A stretch of DNA of 36,922 nucleotides from Microgenomates group bacterium Gr01-1014_7 (lineage in GTDB: Bacteria > Patescibacteriota > Microgenomatia > Daviesbacterales > UBA10151), in the NCBI GenBank assembly GCA_007376405.1, contig VMGD01000011.1, forward strand, positions 1 to 36,922. The letters are read 5' to 3'. This document shows, in pieces, positions 23,880 through 31,709 of this stretch. Numbering within the stretch: position 1 is the first letter of the stretch; every line of letters starts with the position of its first letter. The position numbers were made by a program, and so were the translations under genes. The notes under the pieces are model-generated. The model worked only from the letters and a program-made list of their open reading frames with translations. It did no database searches and was not told the DNA's origin.

Positions 23880-24281
23880 TCAGAACATACTCCCTAAAAT
23901 TGCTCCCATGACTAATAAATTAGCCAAAGCATAACCTGCATCAATAAAATAAAGATTCATAGGTCTTTTGGCAAACATATAATTTCCAATCATAGTGGTT
24001 GCTACAAACCCCAGCCATGCCCAAAGACCAGTCTTTGCTCCTAAGATAAGATTAAATGCTCCTGCATAATGAATAAAGAGAGATAAGATGTATGCCTCAA
24101 TCAAGGCTCCTATAAACATAGTCCCATACATTTTAGGTATATCCTTTTTATTAACATCATCCTTGCTTATGCCTACTAATTTCATCCAAGCCTTACCAAA
24201 TAAAGGCCCGTACCATAAGGATCCAACAACCATGGCAGCAACTGCAGAAATTACCACTGCTACATAATTTACTTGTATCAA
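23880..24281 (-). CDS. DUF1761 small membrane protein
   Basis: 133 aa, four membrane segments. The family-typical start VNYVAVVISAVAAMVVGSLW then YGPLFGKAWMKLVGIS is clear. Function unknown. The start codon is TTG, fixed by GGAGGTG 7 nt upstream; the same arrangement (GGAGGTGA, 7 nt, TTG) is used by the RRM gene at 10677. Confidence 0.85.
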   Translation of the reverse strand: MIQVNYVAVVISAVAAMVVGSLWYGPLFGKAWMKLVGISKDDVNKKDIPKMYGTMFIGALIEAYILSLFIHYAGAFNLILGAKTGLWAWLGFVATTMIGNYMFAKRPMNLYFIDAGYALANLLVMGAILGSMF

Positions 24282-24328
24282 GATTCCTCACCTCCCCACA
24301 CCACATTATGTAATTTTATTAGGACTTA

Positions 24329-24357
24329 TTGTCAAGTAGGTAGTTTTTGGTTAAAAT
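24329..24357 (+). promoter_or_regulatory. Promoter of tRNA-Gly
   Basis: TTGTCA (24329-24334), 17-nt spacer, TAAAAT (24352-24357), ending 25 nt before the tRNA. The same boxes (TTGTCA, 18 nt, TAAAAT) precede tRNA-Arg at 26240-26269. Confidence 0.55.
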
Positions 24358-24382
24358 ATGTTTACACTGAACGAAGTGAAGT

Positions 24383-24454
24383 GCGGGTGTAATTCAGCGG
24401 TAGAATGTCACTTTTCCAAAGTGAACGTCAGGGGTCCGACTCCCCTCACCCGCT
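24383..24454 (+). tRNA. tRNA-Gly (UCC)
   Basis: Acceptor GCGGGTG/CACCCGC, discriminator T, anticodon loop TTTCCAA, D-loop AGCGGTA. The T-loop is TCCGACT, so position 55 is C where almost all tRNAs have U (pseudouridine). CCA not encoded. Confidence 0.95.
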
Positions 24455-24462
24455 CACGAGTC

Positions 24463-25317
24463 CTATAGTTTACTCTGGAAGTATTCATAAACAGCTTTTG
24501 AAATTTCAGCTATTTTTTGGGCTGTTTTTTCGGGTGAATCAGTTTCAGTTAAAACTACTATTACATAATCTCCCTTTGGAGTAAAAACTATTCCTACGTC
24601 ATGCTCAAAAAAGCCAATGTCCGCAGTTTTGTGGGCCACTCTTACACCTCCCGGTAAATTTTTAGTTATCCTATCCCTAACCTGCTGCCTGCTTAGAATT
24701 TCCAGCATTTTTTCTGATGACTCTTTATCAATGATCCGGCCCGCATAAAGTTCCTCAAAGAACCTTGCCATATCCGAAGCTGTAGTTTTTACAGGCGGGC
24801 CTGGAGAAGATTCATTAAATCCATACTTTAGAATAAAATCATTAATTTTGCTGCTGCCCATTTTAGAGGTTAAAAGTAAGGCAGAATAGTTGTGGGAAAT
24901 GGTTATCATCTGCTCTATAGCATCCTTAACTGTTAGAGTTATCTCTCCCTCTGTTAATTCAGCTTCATCCGAGGCAATATCAAACTTGGTATTCAAATCA
25001 GCAATGTCCCCTGATAAAATCTCATCTTCTTTTAAAGTTCCATCCTTAATCTTTTCAAACACCGCTCCCAAAAGCCACAGCTTATAAAGACTGCCGGCCT
25101 CAAAGGATTCATGCTCATTTTTAGCAAAAGTTTCTCCTGTTTTTAGATTTTCAATGTAAATTCCATATTTCCCTTTTTCACCTCTTAATTCGTTATCTAC
25201 AACCTGCTTTAAATTGGGTTTGGCAAAAGGGGTTACTAAATCCTTACTGCGCTGGCTAAAACTAAAAATAAGTAATATAATCACTATCCAGATGATCAGC
25301 TTAATTTTTCTTGCCAC
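24463..25317 (-). CDS. Class A beta-lactamase-fold serine hydrolase, membrane anchored
   Basis: 284 aa from a GTG start. Residues 6-20 are an N-terminal anchor. SLYK (76-79) is the catalytic SxxK, SHN (141-143) takes the place of SDN, and HKTAD (229-233) takes the place of KTG. All three active-site blocks are present, with His in SxN and Ala in place of the Gly of KTG. It may be a penicillin-interacting or peptidoglycan-acting enzyme and not a resistance enzyme; the sequence cannot decide. It faces tRNA-Gly, ending 9 nt from it. Confidence 0.85.
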   Translation of the reverse strand: MARKIKLIIWIVIILLIFSFSQRSKDLVTPFAKPNLKQVVDNELRGEKGKYGIYIENLKTGETFAKNEHESFEAGSLYKLWLLGAVFEKIKDGTLKEDEILSGDIADLNTKFDIASDEAELTEGEITLTVKDAIEQMITISHNYSALLLTSKMGSSKINDFILKYGFNESSPGPPVKTTASDMARFFEELYAGRIIDKESSEKMLEILSRQQVRDRITKNLPGGVRVAHKTADIGFFEHDVGIVFTPKGDYVIVVLTETDSPEKTAQKIAEISKAVYEYFQSKL

Positions 25318-25328
25318 AAGTATCTAAT

Positions 25329-25640
25329 TTAGAGGCTTTGAAGGTCTTCGTCAACAGTGGAAAATTCCTCTTCCCCATTTTCTATTTTAATCGCGTTAAC
25401 GTCTTTTTCCAGGGTTTCTATGCCGCCTGCAGTTACGGCTTCTTTCTTTGCCGAGCCTTTCCCCTTTTGAGCAATTGTCAGGTACCAATATACTCCCGCA
25501 ATTATTAGAAGCACAACTACTCCCACGGCAACAAACCACAATTTATTCCTTCCTCCTGCAGGAGTTTGGGAAACAGTTACTGGAGCTTTGAGAATAGCTG
25601 CCTGTGGAGTTACCGGTTGTACAGGCTGATTATTATCCAC
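25329..25640 (-). CDS. Small single-pass membrane protein, 103 aa
   Basis: A GTG start with AAAGGAGGG 5 nt before it, the Shine-Dalgarno lying within the last codons of the upstream gene. Proline/Gln/Val-rich cytoplasmic N-terminus (QPVQPVTPQAAILKAPVTV), one membrane helix (~32-52) and an acidic outer tail. No family recognised. It overlaps the upstream gene by 8 nt and ends 12 nt before the beta-lactamase-like gene's start, so all three may form an envelope operon. Confidence 0.6.
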   Translation of the reverse strand: MDNNQPVQPVTPQAAILKAPVTVSQTPAGGRNKLWFVAVGVVVLLIIAGVYWYLTIAQKGKGSAKKEAVTAGGIETLEKDVNAIKIENGEEEFSTVDEDLQSL

Positions 25641-26208
25641 CTTTACCCTCCTTTGTGTTTGATTTTGCAGTCTTTATTGCATTGGCAACAGATTGTTTGG
25701 CATCAACAACCAGCGCTCTTACCGCCTTTAGATCCGTATGCAGACTATCCCTTAAACTTTGAGAATCTGTTTTTACTTTGGATTCTGAGGTTACTACCAA
25801 AGTGTAATCCTTTTCTGCTTGTGCCGAAACTGCTGCTTTGGCAGCATTTATGGCTGTTTTGGCATCTGCAGTTGATGCGCCCTCTATCTTTTCCAGTTTA
25901 GTTAAAATAGAAGTCATTTTATCCAGGTGCTTTAGCATGGATGCGGTTTGTTTCTGGTTTATTTTATTCAAATTTTCACTGATTTTTGCGGAATATGTGG
26001 CCTTTTTTCTGTCCTTAAAGGCATCAAGCTTTTTCTTTAAAGCCGCCTCCCTGGTAGCCATTTTTTCTTTTACTGCAGCAACCTTTTCCTTACGGGTAGT
26101 AGTACCTTCTTCTTTTGCATAGGCAGGACCGGCACAGGTTACCAGGAAAAAACTCAAAACAATTGCAGGAAGAATTACAATTATCCACGAGGCAGGTTTA
26201 AATTTCAT
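25633..26208 (-). CDS. Secreted or lipid-anchored helical protein, 191 aa
   Basis: A signal sequence (9-26) is followed by LVTCAGPAYAKEE, which can be read as a lipobox (LVTC) or as a signal peptidase I site after AYA. The mature part is Ala/Lys-rich and nearly all helical (REKVAAVKEKMATREAALKK), ending in a Lys/Gly tail. It resembles extracytoplasmic coiled-coil proteins; function unknown. It heads a short operon. Confidence 0.6.
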   Translation of the reverse strand: MKFKPASWIIVILPAIVLSFFLVTCAGPAYAKEEGTTTRKEKVAAVKEKMATREAALKKKLDAFKDRKKATYSAKISENLNKINQKQTASMLKHLDKMTSILTKLEKIEGASTADAKTAINAAKAAVSAQAEKDYTLVVTSESKVKTDSQSLRDSLHTDLKAVRALVVDAKQSVANAIKTAKSNTKEGKGG

Positions 26209-26239
26209 AGATTACTTAACATTATCACAAAATAATTAT

Positions 26240-26269
26240 TTGTCAACTAACCCCCTAAACTGGTAAAAT
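26240..26269 (+). promoter_or_regulatory. Promoter of tRNA-Arg
   Basis: TTGTCA (26240-26245), 18-nt spacer, TAAAAT (26264-26269), 9 nt before the tRNA 5' end. Confidence 0.6.
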
Positions 26270-26278
26270 ACTATTAAT

Positions 26279-26351
26279 GCCCCCATAGCTCAGTAGATAG
26301 AGCAGGGCGGTTCTAACGCCAAGGTCGAGGGTGCAAATCCTTCTGGGGGTG
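26279..26351 (+). tRNA. tRNA-Arg (UCU)
   Basis: Acceptor GCCCCCA/TGGGGGT, discriminator G, anticodon loop GTTCTAA. The D-loop is AGTAGATA (usual AGTGGATA), so position 18 is A. The T-loop is TGCAAAT, so position 55 is G. The first pair of the anticodon stem is G-A. CCA not encoded. Confidence 0.93.
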
Positions 26352-26771
26352 CTAATATATTACCTGATCTTCATTCTCAAAAGCTTTTTTAAAGGCAAAA
26401 AACATACTTCTTGCTCCTCTTAAGGCACTTAACGTATTAAGAGGAGGTTGTTCCGTAGCCCTTGAGCCGTCACTGAAGCTACGAAAATATCTAATATAGA
26501 TAGCCAAGGGACTGATACTTACCTGCGCGGTTTCGTTTCCATCCACACCATTTTTGACTCTGCGTATTGAGAGCTCTCTTCTGTCTTTACCCATAAAGAG
26601 TTCCCTTTCATAAAATGATTTGCCATCCCTTACAGATTCACTGATTGGAATTCCCTTCTTACCATCTTCCGGACTGAAGAACTGAAAAAACCATTCCGCT
26701 GCCCTTTCAAGATCCCCTCCCTGTAAAACCTCACCCTCGGTTTGTGAACCTTGTTCCTTTGTGCCGCGCAT
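26352..26771 (-). CDS. Hypothetical protein, 139 aa
   Basis: The start ATG 26771 gives MRGTKEQGSQTEGEVLQ; a TTG at 26792 is possible but less likely. Charged N-terminus, then WFFQFFSPEDGKKG, ELSIRRVKNG, and a helix near the end (SALRGARSMFFAFKKAFE). No family recognised. Its stop touches the 3' end of tRNA-Arg. Confidence 0.5.
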   Translation of the reverse strand: MRGTKEQGSQTEGEVLQGGDLERAAEWFFQFFSPEDGKKGIPISESVRDGKSFYERELFMGKDRRELSIRRVKNGVDGNETAQVSISPLAIYIRYFRSFSDGSRATEQPPLNTLSALRGARSMFFAFKKAFENEDQVIY

Positions 26772-26798
26772 ACTAATAACAGGATACCACAATAGGAT

Positions 26799-27581
26799 TT
26801 AAAGGGGTATTATGCGTTTGGTAAATAAATAATCTGTAATTTCCCTGTTTAAAAAATCCACGCCCTTATCCGACGGGTGGATAAAATCTGTTGTATTAAT
26901 ATAGTCATCACCTGATTTTTCATAAATATTTATTAATGGGATTTTGTTTTTCTTTGCGTAGTCAATATGATTTTCAATATATTTTTTGCGTTCATTAGCC
27001 CAGACTGTCCTTTGTTCATCATTAAGCTTAACTACCCCTTCTCCATATCTGCTGCTATGGGGAGCAATTGTGGCCAGAAAAATTATCACTGCTCTAGGAT
27101 GTCTGTCTTTGATTTGTTTTATAGCCTGATCCAAAACTTCATGATGTTTTTTAAGGCCTTCTTCCAAAGACAAATGTGACAGGGGATTGTGGCCGAAAGA
27201 CTCAATTATAACTATGTCAAAATCAGTATTTAAAACAGGGTCATTAATTGCACCGTTATAATTAGTTAGATTTTGCAGACGTTCCGGCAAAGTTAAAATA
27301 TTAGTTGAACCCACACTAAAATTTTTTATGTTAAATTCTTTTTTTGGATAATTCTCATTAAGGTATTTTTTAATCCGGTCCCCCGAACCCAGCGCAGCTG
27401 TCATCGAATCCCCAACTAAAACGATAGAGTAAGAATTTTTTGGAGGTAATATATTTGGGGTAAATATTTTCCTTAACTGGTAAACAGGCTGCGGCAATGC
27501 CCGCTCAATTGGAGCAAATATATTGCCAAATCCCGAAAAAAACAAACAGCAGGCAGTAAAAATCCCAAAGTAAAAGTTCAC
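26799..27581 (-). CDS. SGNH/GDSL-family hydrolase, exported
   Basis: 260 aa. A hydrophobic N-terminus (3-22) acts as signal or anchor. Block I is LVGDSM with Ser59, block III-like IIESFGHNP supplies the Gly/Asn oxyanion residues, and block V is DFIHP with Asp232 and His235. A complete catalytic set points to an esterase or acetylhydrolase acting on envelope sugars. Its start overlaps the stop of the UDP-sugar decarboxylase-like gene by 4 nt, which supports a role in surface carbohydrate modification. Confidence 0.85.
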   Translation of the reverse strand: MNFYFGIFTACCLFFSGFGNIFAPIERALPQPVYQLRKIFTPNILPPKNSYSIVLVGDSMTAALGSGDRIKKYLNENYPKKEFNIKNFSVGSTNILTLPERLQNLTNYNGAINDPVLNTDFDIVIIESFGHNPLSHLSLEEGLKKHHEVLDQAIKQIKDRHPRAVIIFLATIAPHSSRYGEGVVKLNDEQRTVWANERKKYIENHIDYAKKNKIPLINIYEKSGDDYINTTDFIHPSDKGVDFLNREITDYLFTKRIIPL

Positions 27582-28519
27582 CTAAGATACTCTACCAATT
27601 TTTTAAGTCCTTCTTCAAGACTTACTTTTGGCTCCCAGTCTAATTTTTTCTTAGCTTTGCTTATATCAGGACAGCGTCTGACCGGATCATCCTCAGGGAG
27701 TTCTAATACATGTTCTACCTCAGATACTGACCCGGTTATTTTTTTAATTTTTTGTGCCAGTTCCAAAATAGTAAATTCTTGAGGATTTCCCAGATTATAA
27801 ATCTCACCTTTTTCTCCTTTTTCCATAGCAGCTATAATGCCATCAATCATATCGGAAACATAGCAGAAAGAGCGGGTTTGCTTACCATCCCCGAAAACCG
27901 GAAAAGGCTTGCCGGCCAGTCCAGCAGTAACAAATTCAATTACCACTCTTCCGTCATCAAGGGCCATTTTAGGGCCGTAGGTATTGAAAATCCGGATTAT
28001 TCTTCCATCAAGGTCTCTTGACCTGACAAAGGCCGCTACAATGGTTTCCCCGAATCTTTTGGATTCATCATAAATACTTCGCGGGCCTGTGGTAGATACA
28101 TTCCCTCTATATTCTTCCTTTTGGGGATGCTCCAGTGGATCCCCGTAAACTTCAGAGGTGGAAGCAAAAAACAGTTTTGCTTTTTTTGCTAAAGCTATTT
28201 CTGCCATTTGCCATGTACCCATGCTGTTTACCATCATGGTGCCAAAGGGAAGGGCGTGATAACTTTTTAAGCTATTTTTGTTGGGGGATGCGGGAGATGC
28301 TAAGTGATAAATTTGATCAACTTCAGACTCAATTTCAAATCTGTGGCTTACATCCTGTTTCAGAAACTTAAAATTAGAGTTAGATTTATATTCTTCAATG
28401 TTTTTTTCGGAGCCGGTCAGGAGGTTATCAATGCAAATTACTTCATGCCCCTGTTCCAGAAGTTTCCCGCATAAGTGTGAACCCAAAAACCCCGCTCCAC
28501 CCGTAACAACTATTTTCAT
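27578..28519 (-). CDS. UDP-glucuronate decarboxylase-like NAD-dependent epimerase/dehydratase (SDR)
   Basis: 313 aa extended SDR. The NAD site TGGAGFLGSHL (6-16), the ASPASP motif (74-79) typical of UDP-xylose synthase, STSEVYGDP (120-128), and the YDESK catalytic pair (Tyr150, Lys154) are all seen. RIFNTYGP and the late RRCPDISKAKK block fit as well. The likely reaction is UDP-glucuronate to UDP-xylose, feeding glycan synthesis. TATATT lies 6 nt before the ATG. Operon with the SGNH hydrolase. Confidence 0.88.
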   Translation of the reverse strand: MKIVVTGGAGFLGSHLCGKLLEQGHEVICIDNLLTGSEKNIEEYKSNSNFKFLKQDVSHRFEIESEVDQIYHLASPASPNKNSLKSYHALPFGTMMVNSMGTWQMAEIALAKKAKLFFASTSEVYGDPLEHPQKEEYRGNVSTTGPRSIYDESKRFGETIVAAFVRSRDLDGRIIRIFNTYGPKMALDDGRVVIEFVTAGLAGKPFPVFGDGKQTRSFCYVSDMIDGIIAAMEKGEKGEIYNLGNPQEFTILELAQKIKKITGSVSEVEHVLELPEDDPVRRCPDISKAKKKLDWEPKVSLEEGLKKLVEYLR

Positions 28520-28538
28520 GTTTTTAATATAACATAAA

Positions 28539-29777
28539 TTAAAGCTTGAATCTCCTGTCTGCTAAAAAGGGGTTGGGTTTACGGGACATGTAGGTAGAAC
28601 CTAAAAGAATCCCACGTTTTAAGGTAAACTCTCCGTATTTATTATTAATTTTATCCATTATTTTTAATATTACCTCCTGCCTTGTTATTTCCGGCAATAA
28701 ACTTAAATTCTGGGGAGTAAGTGGTTTTAGGTTTGAAACTGAACCTCCTATCATCCTTATTTCCCCTTTTTCCCATATCTCCCTAAAAATTCCCCATGCC
28801 GCTCTAAATATCTCCAGCCCATTATTAGTATACTGAATGGTAGTTTGCATTCCGCCTCCCTCAAACCCATACCCGGCATGGGTTGAGGCGACATGCCGGG
28901 ATTTTAATGCTTCTCTATACCAACAATACACTGTTTTTCCAACCAGATTTTTAGTCCGAAGTCTGACTGCTACCAGCTCACACAGTTTAAGCAAGATTTG
29001 GTAAATTTCTTCCGGATCGGCAGTATCATAATCTATAGTATGCCGGTGGCCCACAGATTTTACTTCCCCCTTTTCATAAAAGGGGATAATGGGTGAATAA
29101 TCCAGTCCTCTTGCCATGTTATATAAAATCTGCCCGTAACTTTTAAATGAAGCAAGTAAAGCTTCCAGGGGTGCTGCCCGCAATTGTTTGAAATTGCAAA
29201 CTCCCAGACTAAAAAGCCTTTTCTTTATTCTTGGGCCAATTCCGCAAATCTCGTCCAGCTCCTGTTTGTCCAGAACTTGAATGGCTGCTTCCTGATCCGG
29301 AATTACCACCAGCCCGTCCGGCTTTTGCAAACTTCCTGCCAGCTTTGCCATTAGTTTGTTATAAGAAATGCCGATTGAGCACCTCATCCATTCCCCCACT
29401 TCCTGCCTGATTCTTTTTTTAATCTCTTGTGCAGTAGTGACTGAACTGGACTCTATTTCTAAAAATGCTTCATCAATGCTAAATACTTCCAAATAAGGAC
29501 TGTAGTCTTTCAGGATATTTAAAAAGCGGGTGGTAGTAGCCAGATATTTATCCGAGTCTCCGGGAACCAAAATTATATTAGGGCAAAGTTTTTTGGCTTC
29601 CCATATTTGCATGCCGGTTTTAACTCCAAACTGCTTTGCTTCAACAGATGCCGCACCCAAAACAGTACGCTTTATTCTATCCCCACCTGTTACTCCAACA
29701 GGTTTACCCCTTAAGCGTGGATTAGCCTGCTGCTCAACACTGGCAAAATATGAATTAAAATCAATATGAAGAATCAT
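28539..29777 (-). CDS. dinB: Y-family DNA polymerase IV, with a repeat-derived insert
   Basis: 412 aa. The palm motif MILHIDFNSYFASVEQ has Asp6, and FSIDEAFLEIE holds the second acidic pair. A helix-hairpin-helix thumb block (LDEICGIGPRIKKRLFSLGV) and a little-finger domain follow. It performs translesion synthesis. Residues ~292-305 (SRHVASTHAGYG) come from repeat family A inserted in the little-finger domain; the flanking YREALK and FEGGGMQTTIQY would otherwise form adjacent strands. A small gene precedes it with 17-nt overlap. Confidence 0.93.
   Translation of the reverse strand: MILHIDFNSYFASVEQQANPRLRGKPVGVTGGDRIKRTVLGAASVEAKQFGVKTGMQIWEAKKLCPNIILVPGDSDKYLATTTRFLNILKDYSPYLEVFSIDEAFLEIESSSVTTAQEIKKRIRQEVGEWMRCSIGISYNKLMAKLAGSLQKPDGLVVIPDQEAAIQVLDKQELDEICGIGPRIKKRLFSLGVCNFKQLRAAPLEALLASFKSYGQILYNMARGLDYSPIIPFYEKGEVKSVGHRHTIDYDTADPEEIYQILLKLCELVAVRLRTKNLVGKTVYCWYREALKSRHVASTHAGYGFEGGGMQTTIQYTNNGLEIFRAAWGIFREIWEKGEIRMIGGSVSNLKPLTPQNLSLLPEITRQEVILKIMDKINNKYGEFTLKRGILLGSTYMSRKPNPFLADRRFKL
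28865..28903 (+). repeat. Palindromic repeat family A, copy 3 (inside dinB, translated)
   Basis: 39 nt, one mismatch to copy 1 (ACCCATA in place of ACCCATG). The dinB gene reads the opposite strand and another frame than the gene with copy 2, giving SRHVASTHAGYG, again without a stop or frameshift. Confidence 0.88.
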
Positions 29778-30009
29778 CTACAGCCTCCAAGTGCCACATC
29801 ATCTTATTTGTATCTAGTTTTAATCTATAAAAATTCCCTCCGGAAGAAACTGAAAAGTGATAAAATACACTACTGCCGTTTTTACTGGTATGCACCAGGT
29901 TAATCTGATCTATTTTTATTTTCCTGCCATGCCAGAAAAAAAGGTAAGGCTTTATGAGATTTCTTTCAAAAAACACCCAGACATTAATAACTTCATGTAT
30001 TTCTGCCAT
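29761..30009 (-). CDS. Hypothetical small protein upstream of dinB
   Basis: 82 aa, beta-rich: NLIKPYLFFWHGRKIKIDQI then SVFYHFSVSSGGNFYRLKLD and MMWHLEAVDDSSY. No family recognised. The end overlaps the dinB start by 17 nt, so translation is likely coupled. The start region overlaps that of the divergent gene at 29954; a GTG at 29976 would shorten the overlap. TATAAC lies 7 nt before the ATG at 30009. Confidence 0.55.
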   Translation of the reverse strand: MAEIHEVINVWVFFERNLIKPYLFFWHGRKIKIDQINLVHTSKNGSSVFYHFSVSSGGNFYRLKLDTNKMMWHLEAVDDSSY

Positions 30010-31672
30010 ATTATTTGTTATAGCCCCAAATATAACCCAAAGTCAAGAAGTATTTGCTATTTACGATCCATTATCTGCACCTAATAACAAATACGGCATT
30101 CATATTATTCAGGCTACGCCTGATGAATCGTCTCCTGCTGCCTCTTTAGTTAATTCCTCCGGCGGTGACTGGGGATACATTACTTTTTTAATAGAAAGCA
30201 AAGATAGAAACGAAAGCAAATGGCAGGAATTTTTTAATGATTTAAGACGCCGGCATTTAATCCCAATTGTCCGTCTTGCCACCAAACCTGTTAATGAATA
30301 CTGGGAAGTGCCTTATGAAAAAGAATATGAAGCCTGGGCTGATTTTTTGGATAATTTAAACTGGCCTGTTAAAAACAGATATGTGGTTATTTATAACGAG
30401 CCTAACCATGCTAAAGAATGGGGAAATTTTGTTGACGCTAAATCTTATGCGAAAGTGTTAGATCAGACTATCACAGCTTTAAAATCTAAAAACCGGGACT
30501 TTTTTGTACTCAATGCAGGGCTTGATTCAGCAGCCCCCTCAAAACTGCCCCAATATGAAGATCAGTTTAAATTTATGGAATTAATGAATGAAGAAGTCCC
30601 AGGAATATTTAATAAACTGGATGGTTGGGTTTCCCATTCTTATCCTAATCCGGGGTTTGTAGGATCCCCCGATGCAACAGGCAGAGGTAGTGTCAGGGGC
30701 TATATCTGGGAGTTGCAACAACTGCGGAAATTTGGAGTAACCAAAACTTTGCCGGTGTTTATAACAGAAACCGGCTGGAAACATGCAGAGGGATTAAAGT
30801 TAGACCCAAGCTTGCCGGATGCTGGAACCGTGGCATCCTACTATCTGCAAGCATTTCAATCGGCCTGGAATAACCCTCAAATAGTGGCAGTAACCCCCTT
30901 TTTATTAAGTTATTTGCAATCCCCTTTTGACCATTTTTCTTTTAAGAAGCCAGAGGGCAATGAATATTATCCTGTATATCAGACATTAGCTAACTTGACC
31001 AAACAAGCAGGAAAACCAATACAGGATATATTAGCCAAATTAACCAAAGGTGAAGTTTATTCATCCATTGTGGCCGGTGAAACCTACTCTATCTCTCTTA
31101 CTTTTAAAAATACCGGGCAGCCAATCTGGAATGATAGTTCCATAGTTAGTTTAAGAGCCGATACAGGTGCTAAGGAACTGGGTATAGACCCTGTTGAAAT
31201 AGCAAGAGGCATGAAAATAGAACCTGGTCAGGAGTATGAATTTAAAATTAATTTAAGAGCGCCCCTTTCGGGTATTTATAAGGTTTCACTTAATTTATTT
31301 GACGGAGAAAAACAGTTTAATTCAAAACCGGTTGAATTTACCACGGAGGTTAAATCTCCGGTAATTTTACGGGTCAAAACTGCTTTAACCTGGAAAAAAA
31401 GCCCGGCAGGGAATTATTATCTGACAGTAAAGGGCCCGACCGGAGACAGTATGCAGTTGGTGAATATAAACAGCGAAGGGGGCTCGAACAAAATAGAAGC
31501 CAGGTATTTGCTGCCGGATTATACTTTTGAATTCAGCCTGGAAAGGAAGTTTTACAAACCAAAAAGTATTAACTTAAAAGTCTATGCCGGAGAAAATATT
31601 CTTGACTTTGGAACCCTTAAACCGGATATCCTCGCAATCCTCCTCAATCTTCCCGCCTTCTGGAAACTATAA
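29954..31672 (+). CDS. Exported glycoside-hydrolase-like protein (GH-A clan) with C-terminal Ig-like region
   Basis: 572 aa with signal peptide (~1-33). The ~35-345 region is a TIM-barrel: YNEPNH (Glu149, likely acid/base) and FITETGWK (Glu272, likely nucleophile) are the two catalytic glutamates of clan GH-A enzymes, resembling GH39/GH5-type families. After residue ~365 an Ig-like module follows (YSISLTFKNTGQPIWNDSS then LRAPLSGIYKVSLNLFDG), like NBR1-type domains. Substrate unknown; likely a surface or host glycan. AAGGTAAGG supplies a Shine-Dalgarno. Confidence 0.72.
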   Translation: MRFLSKNTQTLITSCISAILFVIAPNITQSQEVFAIYDPLSAPNNKYGIHIIQATPDESSPAASLVNSSGGDWGYITFLIESKDRNESKWQEFFNDLRRRHLIPIVRLATKPVNEYWEVPYEKEYEAWADFLDNLNWPVKNRYVVIYNEPNHAKEWGNFVDAKSYAKVLDQTITALKSKNRDFFVLNAGLDSAAPSKLPQYEDQFKFMELMNEEVPGIFNKLDGWVSHSYPNPGFVGSPDATGRGSVRGYIWELQQLRKFGVTKTLPVFITETGWKHAEGLKLDPSLPDAGTVASYYLQAFQSAWNNPQIVAVTPFLLSYLQSPFDHFSFKKPEGNEYYPVYQTLANLTKQAGKPIQDILAKLTKGEVYSSIVAGETYSISLTFKNTGQPIWNDSSIVSLRADTGAKELGIDPVEIARGMKIEPGQEYEFKINLRAPLSGIYKVSLNLFDGEKQFNSKPVEFTTEVKSPVILRVKTALTWKKSPAGNYYLTVKGPTGDSMQLVNINSEGGSNKIEARYLLPDYTFEFSLERKFYKPKSINLKVYAGENILDFGTLKPDILAILLNLPAFWKL

Positions 31673-31709
31673 TTGTTTTTGGAAGCTGGTTGTTCTAAAA
31701 TTCCCAAAT

